A stretch of DNA of 30,866 bases from JBBIWA01 sp037439425 (GTDB lineage: Bacteria > Acidobacteriota > Blastocatellia > RBC074): positions 1-30,866 of the forward strand of contig JBBIWA010000073.1 of the NCBI GenBank assembly GCA_037439425.1, in the 5' to 3' direction. Under the pieces are notes generated by a model that had not been told where the DNA came from, ran no database searches, and saw only the letters and a list, made by a program, of their open reading frames with translations. How positions within the stretch are numbered: the first letter of the stretch is position 1; every line of letters begins with the position of its first letter. Positions 8,009 to 16,524 of this stretch are shown here, one piece after another. The translations under genes and the position numbers were made by a program.

Positions 8009-8961
8009 GCCGGGAGAACAGAGAACAGATGATCGTGTTGGAGGAGGTCTCCAAGTTTTACGGCGAGATTCTGGGAGTTAACCGGATCAATCTCACTATT
8101 GCTCCTGGTATCACCAGTCTGGTGGGCCCTAACGGTTCCGGGAAGACCACCTTGATGAACTTGATGACTGGGCTGATCCGCCCGACCAGAGGGCGCATCA
8201 GCATCCTCGGCCTCTCGCCAGACAGGGCTGAGCTGCTGTTTCGCCAGGTCGGATATGCCAGCCAGTTTGATTCTTTTCCTAAAGGTCTGACGGGCTACGA
8301 ACTGGTCAAGAGCTTCCTCCGCTTTCACGGCTTCAAAAAAGCAGAAATGGAGCAATTGACCTGGGAAGCCATTGAGCGCGTCGGAATGATTGAGGCCGCT
8401 CATCGCCAGATCGAGAGCTACAGCAAAGGAATGCGGCAACGCATCAGACTGGCGCAGGCGATGGCGCACCGGCCTGCGGTCTTGATCCTGGATGAGCCGC
8501 TCAATGGATTGGACCCGATGGCCAGAGCGGAAACTATCAGGCTCTTCCGGCAATTTGCCGCCGAAGGGAAATACCTGATCATTTCCAGTCATATCCTGCA
8601 CGAAGTGGATATGCTGTCTGATCATGTGGTGCTGCTCAACCAAGGCTATGTCGTCGCTGAAGGCGCGATTCACGGCGTGAGAGACGAGATGCCACAGCAT
8701 CCGATGCAGATCCTCATCCGCTGTGATCGTCCCTCAAATTTAGCTGCCAGGGCCTTTGAGCAAAACCATATCGTCGAAGCCAGGATCCTGGAAGACCGTG
8801 GCGGTCTCTTAATCAAGACGCGCGATGCCGATAGTTTCTATCTGACTCTCAATCAAATCGTGCTGGAAGGAGAATTCAACCTTGAGTTAGTCACTCCGGT
8901 TGATGATGACCTGAATGCCGTTTACCAATATCTGATCGGTCCGGGAGGAGGGACCAATTGA
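8005..8961 (+). CDS. ABC transporter ATP-binding protein, second pair
   Basis: The 318-residue protein begins at ATG 8005, sharing ATGA with the upstream permease stop and preceded by gaggtgg. The open frame upstream to 7900 is only overlap with the permease. Walker A GPNGSGKTT is at 41-49, signature YSKGMRQR at about 139-146, Walker B VLILDEP at about 159-165, D-loop NGLDP just after, and an H-loop in SSHILHE. It differs from the first ATPase outside the motifs (D-loop context EPLNGLDP against EPTNGLDP), so the two pairs are diverged paralogues and not a fresh duplication. It should energise the permease at 8958. Confidence 0.93.
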   Translation: MSRENREQMIVLEEVSKFYGEILGVNRINLTIAPGITSLVGPNGSGKTTLMNLMTGLIRPTRGRISILGLSPDRAELLFRQVGYASQFDSFPKGLTGYELVKSFLRFHGFKKAEMEQLTWEAIERVGMIEAAHRQIESYSKGMRQRIRLAQAMAHRPAVLILDEPLNGLDPMARAETIRLFRQFAAEGKYLIISSHILHEVDMLSDHVVLLNQGYVVAEGAIHGVRDEMPQHPMQILIRCDRPSNLAARAFEQNHIVEARILEDRGGLLIKTRDADSFYLTLNQIVLEGEFNLELVTPVDDDLNAVYQYLIGPGGGTN

Positions 8962-9827
8962 GCGCCGCGTTAAGTGCAAAATCTTTGTCCAGGGTTATTG
9001 CTCATCTTCCTTGGTCTTTATGGCTGGAACAGATCGGCGCGATCCTGCGCCTTGAGGTCAAGAAGAATTTCTGGGGCCGGCGCGCGCTGCTGATTTACCT
9101 GCTGGCGCTGGCACCCGTGGTGCTGGTAGCAGCCCTGATCTTCCTCGATCCGGAAGGGCCGCAAGGGGTCAGCCGCAATTGGCGACAGGCGAATATTGTC
9201 TTTGCCAATCTCTATCAAGGCTTGATTCTGCGCACGGTGATCTTTTTCGGCTGCGCCTGGATGTTTATGAATCTCTTCCGGGGAGAGATTCTTGACCGGA
9301 GCCTTCATTACTACTTCCTCTCTCCCTTGCGGCGCGAGGTATTAGTGGTGGGCAAGTACCTCTCCGGTTTGATCGCCGCTATTCTCCTCTTTACCGGAAC
9401 AACCGGTGGTTCTCTTTTCTTTCTCTATCTGGCCCGTGGCTCTGAAAGCATTCAATACCTTCTAGAAGGCGGTGGGCTGAGTCAGGTTCTGAGCTATCTT
9501 GGGATCACGCTACTAGCCTGTCTCGGTTATGGCGCGGTTTTTCTCCTGGTCGGTTTATTCTTTCGCAATCCGATTATTCCGGGTCTGGTGATTTATGGAT
9601 GGGAGTGGATCAACTTCCTGCTCCCGCCGCTGCTCAAGAAGATCAGTATCATTCACTACCTGCACTCGCTCAGCCCGGTGCCCATCTCTGAAGGTCCTTT
9701 CGCGCTGGTGGCAGAACCGACGCCGGCCTGGGTCTCCGTTCCTGGGATGCTAGCTTTGACTGCCGTGGTGCTATTTCTCTCCAGCCTGCAAATCCGCCGC
9801 CTGGAGATCAAGTATGGCGGGGAGTAG
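8958..9827 (+). CDS. ABC-2 type permease, second pair (TTG start)
   Basis: Translation appears to start at TTG 8958, which overlaps the upstream stop (TTGA) and has a strong gggaggaggg site at 8943-8952. The 289-residue protein has a cytosolic N-terminus and about six membrane segments, including ALLIYLLALAPVVLVAALIF and LSYLGITLLACLGYGAVFLL. It closes the four-gene unit of two ATPase/permease pairs, so the products may form one heteromeric exporter or two separate ones. Its last 20 bp overlap the convergent MscS-type gene, leaving no room for a terminator between them. Confidence 0.87.
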   Translation: MSAALSAKSLSRVIAHLPWSLWLEQIGAILRLEVKKNFWGRRALLIYLLALAPVVLVAALIFLDPEGPQGVSRNWRQANIVFANLYQGLILRTVIFFGCAWMFMNLFRGEILDRSLHYYFLSPLRREVLVVGKYLSGLIAAILLFTGTTGGSLFFLYLARGSESIQYLLEGGGLSQVLSYLGITLLACLGYGAVFLLVGLFFRNPIIPGLVIYGWEWINFLLPPLLKKISIIHYLHSLSPVPISEGPFALVAEPTPAWVSVPGMLALTAVVLFLSSLQIRRLEIKYGGE

Positions 9828-11049
9828 TGGCCCGGTAGTCCGGCCCGCGTTGGCTGCGCGCTCTTTCGAGCCATTGTTGGAAGCCTTTCCTGGCCCACTC
9901 CACCGTATCGCTTCTCAGCTCGCGTTCGTATTGGGCATCAAAGACATATGACTTGATCGTAATCCTGGTCAGCGGTTTGTCCCGGTATTCCTCACTCACA
10001 TAGACCTCAATCGGCTTCTCGATGTAGAGATAGGGAGAGAGGGTTGCGGCTTCAAAGGCTATTTTCCTGGCGCTGTTGAGATCGAGCTCTGGGGGGAGAA
10101 ACAGCTCTGTAGTAACCTGGCTTTCCAGCCTGCCCGGATTAGTATTCGCCACCGGCTGCCGTGTCACCTCGGCATTAGGTATCACCACCGTCGCTCCCTC
10201 AAGTGATTCGAGCTGGAAGGCCCTCAGTCCGATCTGCTTCACTTCACCGCTGTAGTTACCGATCACAATGCGATCTCCGATTTCAAATGGTCGCTCCAGG
10301 AGAATGACCACTCCGGCAACGATATCGCGCAACACTCGCTGCAAAGCCACGGCTACAGCACCAAAGGCCAGCACCGAGAGAATGATGAAGGCTAACAACG
10401 ATTGAGCAAAAATGGTTGCGACTAGCAAAACGGCCAGAAACCACAAACTAAAACTCGCCAGCGGAATGGCGCGTCGCAACCAATGAGCATAGTCGGTTCT
10501 TCGGCGCGCGATCCTCTCCACCACCGGAGAGATGATCTTGTTGACCAGGTAAGCCAGAATCAAGATCAAGATCGCAAGAATGAGCTTCCAGATCGAGAAA
10601 ATAGCTACTAGCTCCTCTATTTCTCTCAGGATATTTTCTTGAAGCTGGGCGATAATTATCCCTACTCTCTCCTCTGGAGTTTCCGCAGCCGCGCGCTCTC
10701 TCGTCTGAGGCTGGGGCAAGGCAGTCTCCGGTTTTTCACTCGGTTGCGTCGCTGGAGTGGGAGCTGCTGTCTCTTGAGGCTGAGGTGAGGCGGCGGCCTT
10801 TTCTTCCTGAACCTGTGCAGCTGGCTCGGTGAGCTCTTGAGACCGAGGTGACGGCTCTTCTTCTCGCTGCTGGGCAGATGAGACTTTCTCAGGCACCGCA
10901 GGCTGAACTGGTTGGGCCTGGCTCGAGGCTGGCTGAGTAGTGGCTTTCTGCTCCAGCGGAAGCTGAGAGCTATCCTCTCTTGCCCCAGAGGTGACGCGTG
11001 CCTGGCCACTCATGACCAGCAATAGTAGACAGAATAGGTATTTCACCAT
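9808..11049 (-). CDS. MscS-family mechanosensitive-type ion channel with Pro/Gln-rich N-terminal region
   Basis: I prefer ATG 11049 (413 residues), which has aaagg 8 nt upstream. A GTG at 11058 would add three residues. A signal peptide (about 1-17) precedes about 110 low-complexity residues rich in Pro, Gln, Glu and Ala, predicted periplasmic. Three membrane helices follow at about 148-170, 195-217 and 218-252. The third runs into the conserved MscS core (GAVAVALQRVLRDIVAGVVI, then ERPFEIGDRIVI, GEVKQIGLRAFQLESLEGATVVIPN). A cytosolic beta/alpha domain ends the protein. MscS-type channels open under membrane tension or ligand. Here the gene begins 11 bp after the large ATPase gene, suggesting joint function. 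The long periplasmic linker is unlike E. coli MscS. Confidence 0.92.
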   Translation of the reverse strand: MVKYLFCLLLLVMSGQARVTSGAREDSSQLPLEQKATTQPASSQAQPVQPAVPEKVSSAQQREEEPSPRSQELTEPAAQVQEEKAAASPQPQETAAPTPATQPSEKPETALPQPQTRERAAAETPEERVGIIIAQLQENILREIEELVAIFSIWKLILAILILILAYLVNKIISPVVERIARRRTDYAHWLRRAIPLASFSLWFLAVLLVATIFAQSLLAFIILSVLAFGAVAVALQRVLRDIVAGVVILLERPFEIGDRIVIGNYSGEVKQIGLRAFQLESLEGATVVIPNAEVTRQPVANTNPGRLESQVTTELFLPPELDLNSARKIAFEAATLSPYLYIEKPIEVYVSEEYRDKPLTRITIKSYVFDAQYERELRSDTVEWARKGFQQWLERARSQRGPDYRATTPRHT

Positions 11050-11060
11050 CTTAACCACCT

Positions 11061-14000
11061 TTACTGAGGTAGAATGTTTCTGGCTCTCAATTCTCTGGCT
11101 AATGGGAGATAGATCATTTTGTTGATTGCAAATCTCTCTTCCCCATCATCAGTAAGCTGTCTGATCAACAAATTGATATTGGTCAGATAAGTCAGGGTCG
11201 CCAGACTGGATTTGATGTCACTACTGAAAATCTGCGCGTGTTCTTCAGCCGAGAGGTTTCCGTGCTGCATAATCATACTCAGAGTGAGCAGTTTATCAAT
11301 CTGCAAATCTAACAAGAAATCAAACCTCATGCGCGGTAACGGATTGATCAGCAGCTTGTTGGCCTGGACGGCGCGGATTGACTTGAGCCAGTAGATCAGG
11401 GCGGTCAGAATGTTGCCTTCGGATGCCTTCCCCAACTCTTCAAAATACTCGTCTTCGAGAAGCTGTTGCTTTCTCTCTTCTGAGGCTTTGCGATAGGCCT
11501 TCTTTTGCATCATCGCCGGGCCGGGTAAAAAGTGCAGCTCTAAACCGGTGACCTTATGGCGAGCATAGATCACCTGCTTCAGTTGCTCGGCCGAGAAGCG
11601 CTCCATGTCAATCACAAAGGTGAAGCTATCTGCTATGTTCAGCACCCGGCTGAGGTATAACCAGGAGTACTTTCTCATCGAGATGAGCCAGAAGACCTGG
11701 TGGCTGGTGCTGGCAATCAGTAACAACAGCCTTTTCAAGCTTTCAAACCCGCCGAGCGTTCGCAGATAAAGTTGATGAGCATCTTCCAGCACCACTACTC
11801 TTTTCTGTCCGGGCTGGCTGAGCCGGAGTTGCAGCTCATCAAAATTCTTCGCTTGAGCCAGTCCGAGAGTTTCGGCCAGCTCCTTCAGCAGTTCAGCCTC
11901 ACCCTTCACTGTCCGGAGGAAGCTCTTTTTGTAAACCGGATAATCTCCCAGCAGATCGTTGATCAGCGCGTTGATCAAGCTCGTCTTGCCACTGCCGAGC
12001 TCTCCGATCACTGCCAGACAGCAGCGCATCCCTTGCTGCCAGCTTATCTTGGCTGTCTCGCCCACTTGTAATTCCCGATCCCGCGCCACCAGAAAATCGC
12101 TGGTCTCAAGCGGAGCCAGCTTGAATAACTTCTGATAGAGAGGGGGCAGAGAGTTAATCGTCTCCTCATCCAGCTTGGCTTGATCATAGATGGCCAGGAT
12201 CTCAGAAGTGGTGAAGCGCTGCAAGCCCAGGGTTGACCTCAGGTCTTTAACCACCTCTTGACCGAACGGCTTGTACCTGGCGGCTAGGGCTTGATACTGA
12301 CTAGTCAACCGGCGCCAACTCAGTCTGAGATTCAGCCGCAGCTTGCGCCAAAGCGATGGTTTCCTCTTCGGCTGCGGCTGGGGATCGCCTGCTCTCTCTT
12401 TCAGGATTAAGGCTTCTATCTCCCGCATCTGGTGATCAAGCTGAGCCATAATTTGACCGTGAAACTGCTCTTTCAACCGGTCAACCTGCCGGAGCGTTTC
12501 TTCGATTCTGAAGATCGCTCTTTGCAGACCTTCGCCGACCGCCTCTTTCAGACGGACCGCTGCCAGCGAGGGATGACTCTCTCGAGGCAGCAGCTCCATC
12601 TCTTCCAGGGCGGTTCTGAGTTTGAAGTTAATCAGTTGAGCCGCTTCCGTCACTGCTCGGATCGCTTCATCAATCTGCTCCCCTAGCAAACGATTGACCG
12701 CTGCCAGAGTAGGAGTCATTTCCCTTTCGAGATAGGAACGAGTGATCTCGCGAATCGGAATGGCTCTTAATTTCACCGCCGGGGGTGGGCAGCTATCGTT
12801 TTCTAACCAGGGAGAGAACTCTTGCTCCGGGACAAGATACTGCTCCGGCAGGTCATTAACCAGGGCGGCGAATCTCTCCAGCAGGAGCTCAAACAGAGCA
12901 TTCAGTTCACGACTGCTTCGCAGGTGGCGCAAGCTCTGCCGCGCCTCTTGACGAATATAGCTCAGCAACTGCTCTTGCTCCCTGGCCAGCTCCTGCCTCA
13001 GATTAGAGACCGGCTGAGGCCCATCGAACCTGCTAGTCAGGTATTGAAGACTCTGCTGGCATCGCTCCCTGGCTGCCAGCAAGCCAGCCACCAGTTTGGC
13101 TTCGATGCTCTTCAGCAAACTGTCTACGGTTTCATTGACCGCTCGAGTGGTCTCATCCGTTAACCTGACCATTTCGACCTGCTGAGTATAAAGGCCAGCC
13201 AGCCCCGCGTGATATTGGCTCCAGATGTCAAAGGCCTTGATAATCTCCGCCTTGGCCGCCTCGCTCTGGACCTTCGCGTAACGGTATCGCCGTGGTGGTA
13301 ACTCAAATGTTCCGGCTAACTCCAGGTCTCTGATCACCGCTTCACAGGATTGCGACAGGAGGAGAGCCAGCAGGCGGTTGATTTCTTCAGCCGAGCGCTC
13401 CGCCACTCTTCTCACCTCTATGAAGCCGCTCTGAGAAAGCTGGCGCATCTTTTCCAGCAGCTCGTTGAGGATCGCGGCCTGGGATGAGCTGCTGTCTCCT
13501 TCCAAAAGCATCAGAGCCGCTTCATAGCTGGCCTCAATCTGCGCATAGAGCTCCCGGCTCGCCTGGAGCGCCAGCGCAAGCTGCATACCGACCGCGTTCG
13601 CCGCTCTGAGCATCTCCGGCGGGAGCCTGCCAAGGAGGTGATACCGGAGCAGCTTCTTGAAATGGATCCGTCTTTTCAGCCCCTCTCCCAGCCCCAGCCG
13701 GCTCCGCGCAGAGACAATCCAGCGTTTGATTCTTTTACCCGACCGGATGTAGAACGAATCGTAAGCGGTAGGTACCAGTCGCTCCGGCTCTTGAGTGACC
13801 ACGATAGTCTCTCTGACCTCTTCACAAAGAATCTCCAGGATCTTGAAGAAGTCAGAGAAAGCTTTTTGAGAGGCAGCCGCCTGACCATCTGCGATCAATC
13901 CATTGAGTTCATTCAATAACTGTCGGGAAAGGGCAGCCCGGCTCTCGCGCAGCAGGGAAATCAGCTCCTGAGAGCTCTCTTTGACAGAGAGCTCTAGTTC

Positions 14001-14216
14001 ACTTTTGAGTCGCTCAACTGCCCTGACCAGATGACCCTGCACTCGGTCGAAGAAGCCCATTAACCGGGTGGCTTGCATTTCGACCAGAGCCGCGCCAAAA
14101 TCTCTCTGCAACTTGATCAGATTCTCGCGCAGCTTGAGTGCTGCCTTATGCAAATCAGGCGCGGAGAGATCTGGAGTAGGATAGTTTGGCTCGGCAGAGA
14201 GCAGGATATTTTTCAT
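11061..14216 (-). CDS. large coiled-coil AAA/ORC-like P-loop ATPase, unknown role, paired with MscS channel
   Basis: The 1051-residue protein has about 720 residues of helical, heptad-like sequence rich in Leu, Glu, Gln and Arg. A P-loop domain follows: Walker A GELGSGKTS (K744), a Walker B-like strand VVVLEDAH (E811, D812), and a sensor-like strand ending in Ser (QVFWLIS). A helical lid contains EQLKQVIYARHKVTGLEL and SEGNILTALIYWLKS, and the C-terminal 90 or so residues look like a winged helix (LLTLSMIMQHGNLSAEEHA). This order matches ORC/Cdc6-like or STAND-like AAA ATPases. No signal peptide or membrane segment is seen, so it should be cytosolic. The stop is 11 bp before the MscS start. 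I cannot name the family. The words SLINAL also recall dynamin-type GTPases, but the rest does not fit. Confidence 0.8.
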   Translation of the reverse strand: MKNILLSAEPNYPTPDLSAPDLHKAALKLRENLIKLQRDFGAALVEMQATRLMGFFDRVQGHLVRAVERLKSELELSVKESSQELISLLRESRAALSRQLLNELNGLIADGQAAASQKAFSDFFKILEILCEEVRETIVVTQEPERLVPTAYDSFYIRSGKRIKRWIVSARSRLGLGEGLKRRIHFKKLLRYHLLGRLPPEMLRAANAVGMQLALALQASRELYAQIEASYEAALMLLEGDSSSSQAAILNELLEKMRQLSQSGFIEVRRVAERSAEEINRLLALLLSQSCEAVIRDLELAGTFELPPRRYRYAKVQSEAAKAEIIKAFDIWSQYHAGLAGLYTQQVEMVRLTDETTRAVNETVDSLLKSIEAKLVAGLLAARERCQQSLQYLTSRFDGPQPVSNLRQELAREQEQLLSYIRQEARQSLRHLRSSRELNALFELLLERFAALVNDLPEQYLVPEQEFSPWLENDSCPPPAVKLRAIPIREITRSYLEREMTPTLAAVNRLLGEQIDEAIRAVTEAAQLINFKLRTALEEMELLPRESHPSLAAVRLKEAVGEGLQRAIFRIEETLRQVDRLKEQFHGQIMAQLDHQMREIEALILKERAGDPQPQPKRKPSLWRKLRLNLRLSWRRLTSQYQALAARYKPFGQEVVKDLRSTLGLQRFTTSEILAIYDQAKLDEETINSLPPLYQKLFKLAPLETSDFLVARDRELQVGETAKISWQQGMRCCLAVIGELGSGKTSLINALINDLLGDYPVYKKSFLRTVKGEAELLKELAETLGLAQAKNFDELQLRLSQPGQKRVVVLEDAHQLYLRTLGGFESLKRLLLLIASTSHQVFWLISMRKYSWLYLSRVLNIADSFTFVIDMERFSAEQLKQVIYARHKVTGLELHFLPGPAMMQKKAYRKASEERKQQLLEDEYFEELGKASEGNILTALIYWLKSIRAVQANKLLINPLPRMRFDFLLDLQIDKLLTLSMIMQHGNLSAEEHAQIFSSDIKSSLATLTYLTNINLLIRQLTDDGEERFAINKMIYLPLARELRARNILPQ

Positions 14217-14268
14217 AATCTCCGGTCTCGCTTAGAGTTGAGTGCGCGGCGCGGGAGGAACAAGGAAA

Positions 14269-14293
14269 GTTATCAAACTGGCGGTTTGATAAC
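14269..14293. promoter_or_regulatory. perfect 10-bp inverted repeat, candidate operator for the ATPase-MscS unit
   Basis: The arms gttatcaaac (14269-14278) and gtttgataac (14284-14293) match perfectly around a 5-bp centre. The site is 53-77 bp upstream of the ATPase start codon, where a promoter and operator would be expected. An RNA hairpin is also possible, but no T-tract follows on either side. The binding protein is unknown. Confidence 0.5.
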
Positions 14294-14368
14294 TGATTCT
14301 TCTTCTCGCAAACACTCAACCAAGCTCAGTGATCCGGCGGCGGGCCGGTGAACTACGTTTGGGGATTT

Positions 14369-14435
14369 CGAATTGCGAATTGCGAATTGCGAATTTAAAT
14401 CCGAAATTCGAAATCCGAAATCCGAAATCCGAATC
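14369..14435. repeat. two adjoining arrays of 7-bp repeats
   Basis: Four head-to-tail copies of CGAATTG (the last ending in T) occupy 14369-14396. After a 5-bp junction come four copies of CGAAAT(C/T) and a partial fifth at 14402-14435. The two heptamers differ at two positions, so both may come from one ancestral unit. The tract is AT-rich compared with its surroundings. Confidence 0.9.
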
Positions 14436-14557
14436 TGGGTCATCACACCCTGCAACGGCGGCACCAGTTCCAGGCTCTGTCGTCTGTCATTAAACAGGAC
14501 TTGCGGCCGCGTTAACGGACAGTGCTGCAAGCGTAAAAAGCCTAGAAACACGGGCCG

Positions 14558-14766
14558 AGGTGAACATTACTCACCTTCGCGGGTGAGCTTACCCTAACGG
14601 GTCGACTCTAACGAGTCCTGGCTACGGCTCGTTTCCAGTCAAGAAACGAGCACTTACGTGCGGCAGGCGCCGCGCTGCTTAATTAACAAGGCCCTGGACC
14701 GCTCCAGGCAGCTTCCGCGGTCCGGGGGTCGGGGAGCATCCTGCTGGCTCCGCGGCTGCTTCGCCG
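14558..14766 (+). other. tandem small hairpins, possible structured RNA
   Basis: At least seven short perfect stems follow one another: 14558-14576 (6 bp), 14591-14602 (4 bp, loop TAAC), 14604-14617 (5 bp, loop TAAC), 14627-14651 (9 bp), 14650-14661 (4 bp, loop TTAC), 14693-14708 (6 bp, loop CCGC) and 14733-14751 (5 bp). A further small stem is at 14753-14766. Alternative pairings (14570-14587, 14581-14594) compete with the first two, as in switching RNAs. A possible U-G pair in 14570-14587 slightly favours the + strand. I found no match to tmRNA, RNase P, SRP or 6S consensus words. Confidence 0.35.
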
Positions 14767-15072
14767 AACAAAGAGCCGTTCCTTCAGACTGGTGATGAGG
14801 GGTTAGCTCTCTCTGGTGAAAAAATCCTTTTGCCTGGCTGGCGTTCTAGACTCCAATCATATGCCCATAGAGCGTGCCATAGACGATTTCGATACTGCCA
14901 GATATCATGCCGCTTCCAAATTCACAAGTGAGGAGGGAAAAGTCTTCTCTCCAGGCCCCAAAGCGATCAACCGTGCCTGTTTAGTTAATCTAGCTATCTC
15001 CTGTTAGCCTGATCACTCTACTCGTCATCAGTTTGGTTAGTAAGCCACTTTTTCACCTGGGAGGATAGCGCT

Positions 15073-16488
15073 ATGACAGCTCACACGCAAAGCTTTTTCG
15101 GCAATGTTTCTTACCAGTTTGATCAGGCAGCAGCACTAACCAACTACCCGCCGGGGCTGCTGGAGCAGATCAAGAGATGCAATAGCGTCTATCGCTTCGA
15201 TTTTCCCCTTCGTCACCCTGATGGGAGTATCGAGGTGATTCAAGCCTGGCGCGTCGAGCACAGCCACCACAAGCTGCCGGTCAAGGGCGGAATCCGCTAT
15301 AGTCCCGACGTCAATGAAGACGAAGTGAAGGCTCTGGCGGCCTTGATGACCTACAAATGCGCTATCGTTAATGTCCCCTTCGGCGGAGCCAAAGGAGCCG
15401 TCCAAATTGATCCCCGCAAATATAGTCTTGAACAATTGGAACGCATCACCCGCCGCTACACTCATGAGCTGGCCAAGAAAAACTTCATCGGTCCTGGAAT
15501 TGATGTGCCTGCTCCTGATTACGGCACCAGCGAAAGAGAGATGGCCTGGATCTTTGATACCTATCAGGCGCTTAACCCAGGACAGCTCGATAGCGCTGCC
15601 TGCGTCACCGGCAAGCCAGTCACCCAGAGTGGGATTCAAGGCCGTCGCGAAGCTACCGGACGCGGATTGTTTTACGCTTTGCGAGAAGCTTGCGACCAGG
15701 CTGAAGAGATGAAAGCGCTTGGCCTCGGCCGTGGACTGGAAGGCAAGCGCATAGTTGTTCAAGGTCTAGGGAATGTCGGCTATCACGCGGCCAAGTTTTG
15801 CCGCGAAGGCGGAGCAATCATCATCGCGATTGCCGAGCGCGAAGGGGCTATCTTCGACCCCAAAGGACTTGATGAGGAGAAGGTCTATCAACACCGCGCA
15901 GAGACTGGCTCCATCTTGAATTATCCGGGAGCCACCAATCTGGCCCGGAGCACAGATGCTCTGGAGCTCGATTGTGAGGTGCTGATTCCGGCGGCGCTCG
16001 AAAATCAGTTGACTGGTGAAAACGCCTCTCGGATCAAAGCCCGGATCGTGCTGGAGGGCGCTAACGGCCCGACGACTCCCGAAGCGGATCAGATCCTGCT
16101 GCAAAAAGGGACGCTGGTCATCCCGGATGTCTACGCCAATGCCGGGGGAGTGACGGTCTCTTACTTCGAGTGGATCAAAAATCTCTCTCACGTTCGCCTC
16201 GGACGCATGGCCAAACGCTATGACGAAGCCTCAGATCGCCGGATGCTGAAAGCGGTCGAGATGGCCACCGGCAGGCAATTCAGTGAAGCTGAATTAGCCG
16301 AGATAGTGCGCGGCGCTGATGAATTGGACCTGGTCAATTCGGGCCTGGAAGGGACGATGATTCAGGCCTATCATGAGATTGTAGAACTCAAGAAGCGACG
16401 CAAGATTCAGAGCTTGCGCACGGCGGCATTCCTCAATGCGCTGGAAAAGATTGCCCGGTCATATATGGAGCTGGGTGTGTTTCCGTAA
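15073..16488 (+). CDS. gdhA: glutamate dehydrogenase (Glu/Leu/Phe/Val dehydrogenase family)
   Basis: The 471-residue enzyme should reversibly convert glutamate plus NAD(P)+ to 2-oxoglutarate and ammonia in the cytosol. The substrate-binding stretch LPVKGGIRYSPDV (about 68-80) and catalytic-lysine motif VPFGGAKGAV (about 101-110, K107) are present. The catalytic Asp lies in IDVPAPDYGT (about D144), and the dinucleotide-binding turn VVQGLGNVGYHAA is at about 226-238. Length is slightly above the 410-450 usual for bacterial hexameric enzymes. The start has gggagga 7 nt upstream. Other family members (Leu, Phe or Val dehydrogenases) are shorter, so glutamate is the likely substrate. Coenzyme preference cannot be read from the sequence by eye. 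Confidence 0.93.
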   Translation: MTAHTQSFFGNVSYQFDQAAALTNYPPGLLEQIKRCNSVYRFDFPLRHPDGSIEVIQAWRVEHSHHKLPVKGGIRYSPDVNEDEVKALAALMTYKCAIVNVPFGGAKGAVQIDPRKYSLEQLERITRRYTHELAKKNFIGPGIDVPAPDYGTSEREMAWIFDTYQALNPGQLDSAACVTGKPVTQSGIQGRREATGRGLFYALREACDQAEEMKALGLGRGLEGKRIVVQGLGNVGYHAAKFCREGGAIIIAIAEREGAIFDPKGLDEEKVYQHRAETGSILNYPGATNLARSTDALELDCEVLIPAALENQLTGENASRIKARIVLEGANGPTTPEADQILLQKGTLVIPDVYANAGGVTVSYFEWIKNLSHVRLGRMAKRYDEASDRRMLKAVEMATGRQFSEAELAEIVRGADELDLVNSGLEGTMIQAYHEIVELKKRRKIQSLRTAAFLNALEKIARSYMELGVFP

Positions 16489-16524
16489 TCGGAGAGCAAC
16501 AGATCGGGATTGGTCGCGCAGAGT

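Larger units (their letters stand above)
14217..15072. other. gene-free spacer of 856 bp upstream of the ATPase and glutamate dehydrogenase genes
   Basis: This divergent spacer separates the start of the ATPase gene (minus) from glutamate dehydrogenase (plus). It holds a perfect palindrome (14269-14293), heptamer repeats (14369-14435) and a run of hairpins (14558-14766). The rest (about 14770-15050) shows no convincing gene. A 63-codon frame there has no family resemblance. Promoters for both flanking genes must lie here, but I could not fix them with confidence. Confidence 0.7.

Noticed and set aside
11061..14216. Dynamin-like GTPase reading of the large ATPase, based on SLINAL after the P-loop
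   Set aside because: The downstream VVVLEDAH strand, lid and winged-helix-like end fit an AAA/ORC-type ATPase better, and no GTPase specificity motif (NKxD) was found.
14591..14661. Integron attC-like sites, suggested by the xerD-type gene and hairpins with TAAC loops
   Set aside because: The core site patterns do not fit, there are no gene cassettes, and the recombinase is 5 kb away and looks like a housekeeping Xer protein.
14500..14800. tmRNA, RNase P, SRP or 6S RNA
   Set aside because: The region is rich in hairpins, but I found none of the conserved words of these RNAs on either strand.
14816..15007. 63-codon open frame upstream of glutamate dehydrogenase
   Set aside because: It has no family resemblance, no convincing ribosome-binding site and unremarkable composition. 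It is more likely chance coding in a spacer.
15136..16191. Minus-strand frames of 208 and 141 codons opposite glutamate dehydrogenase
   Set aside because: They are antisense shadows of a conserved gene with no motifs of their own.
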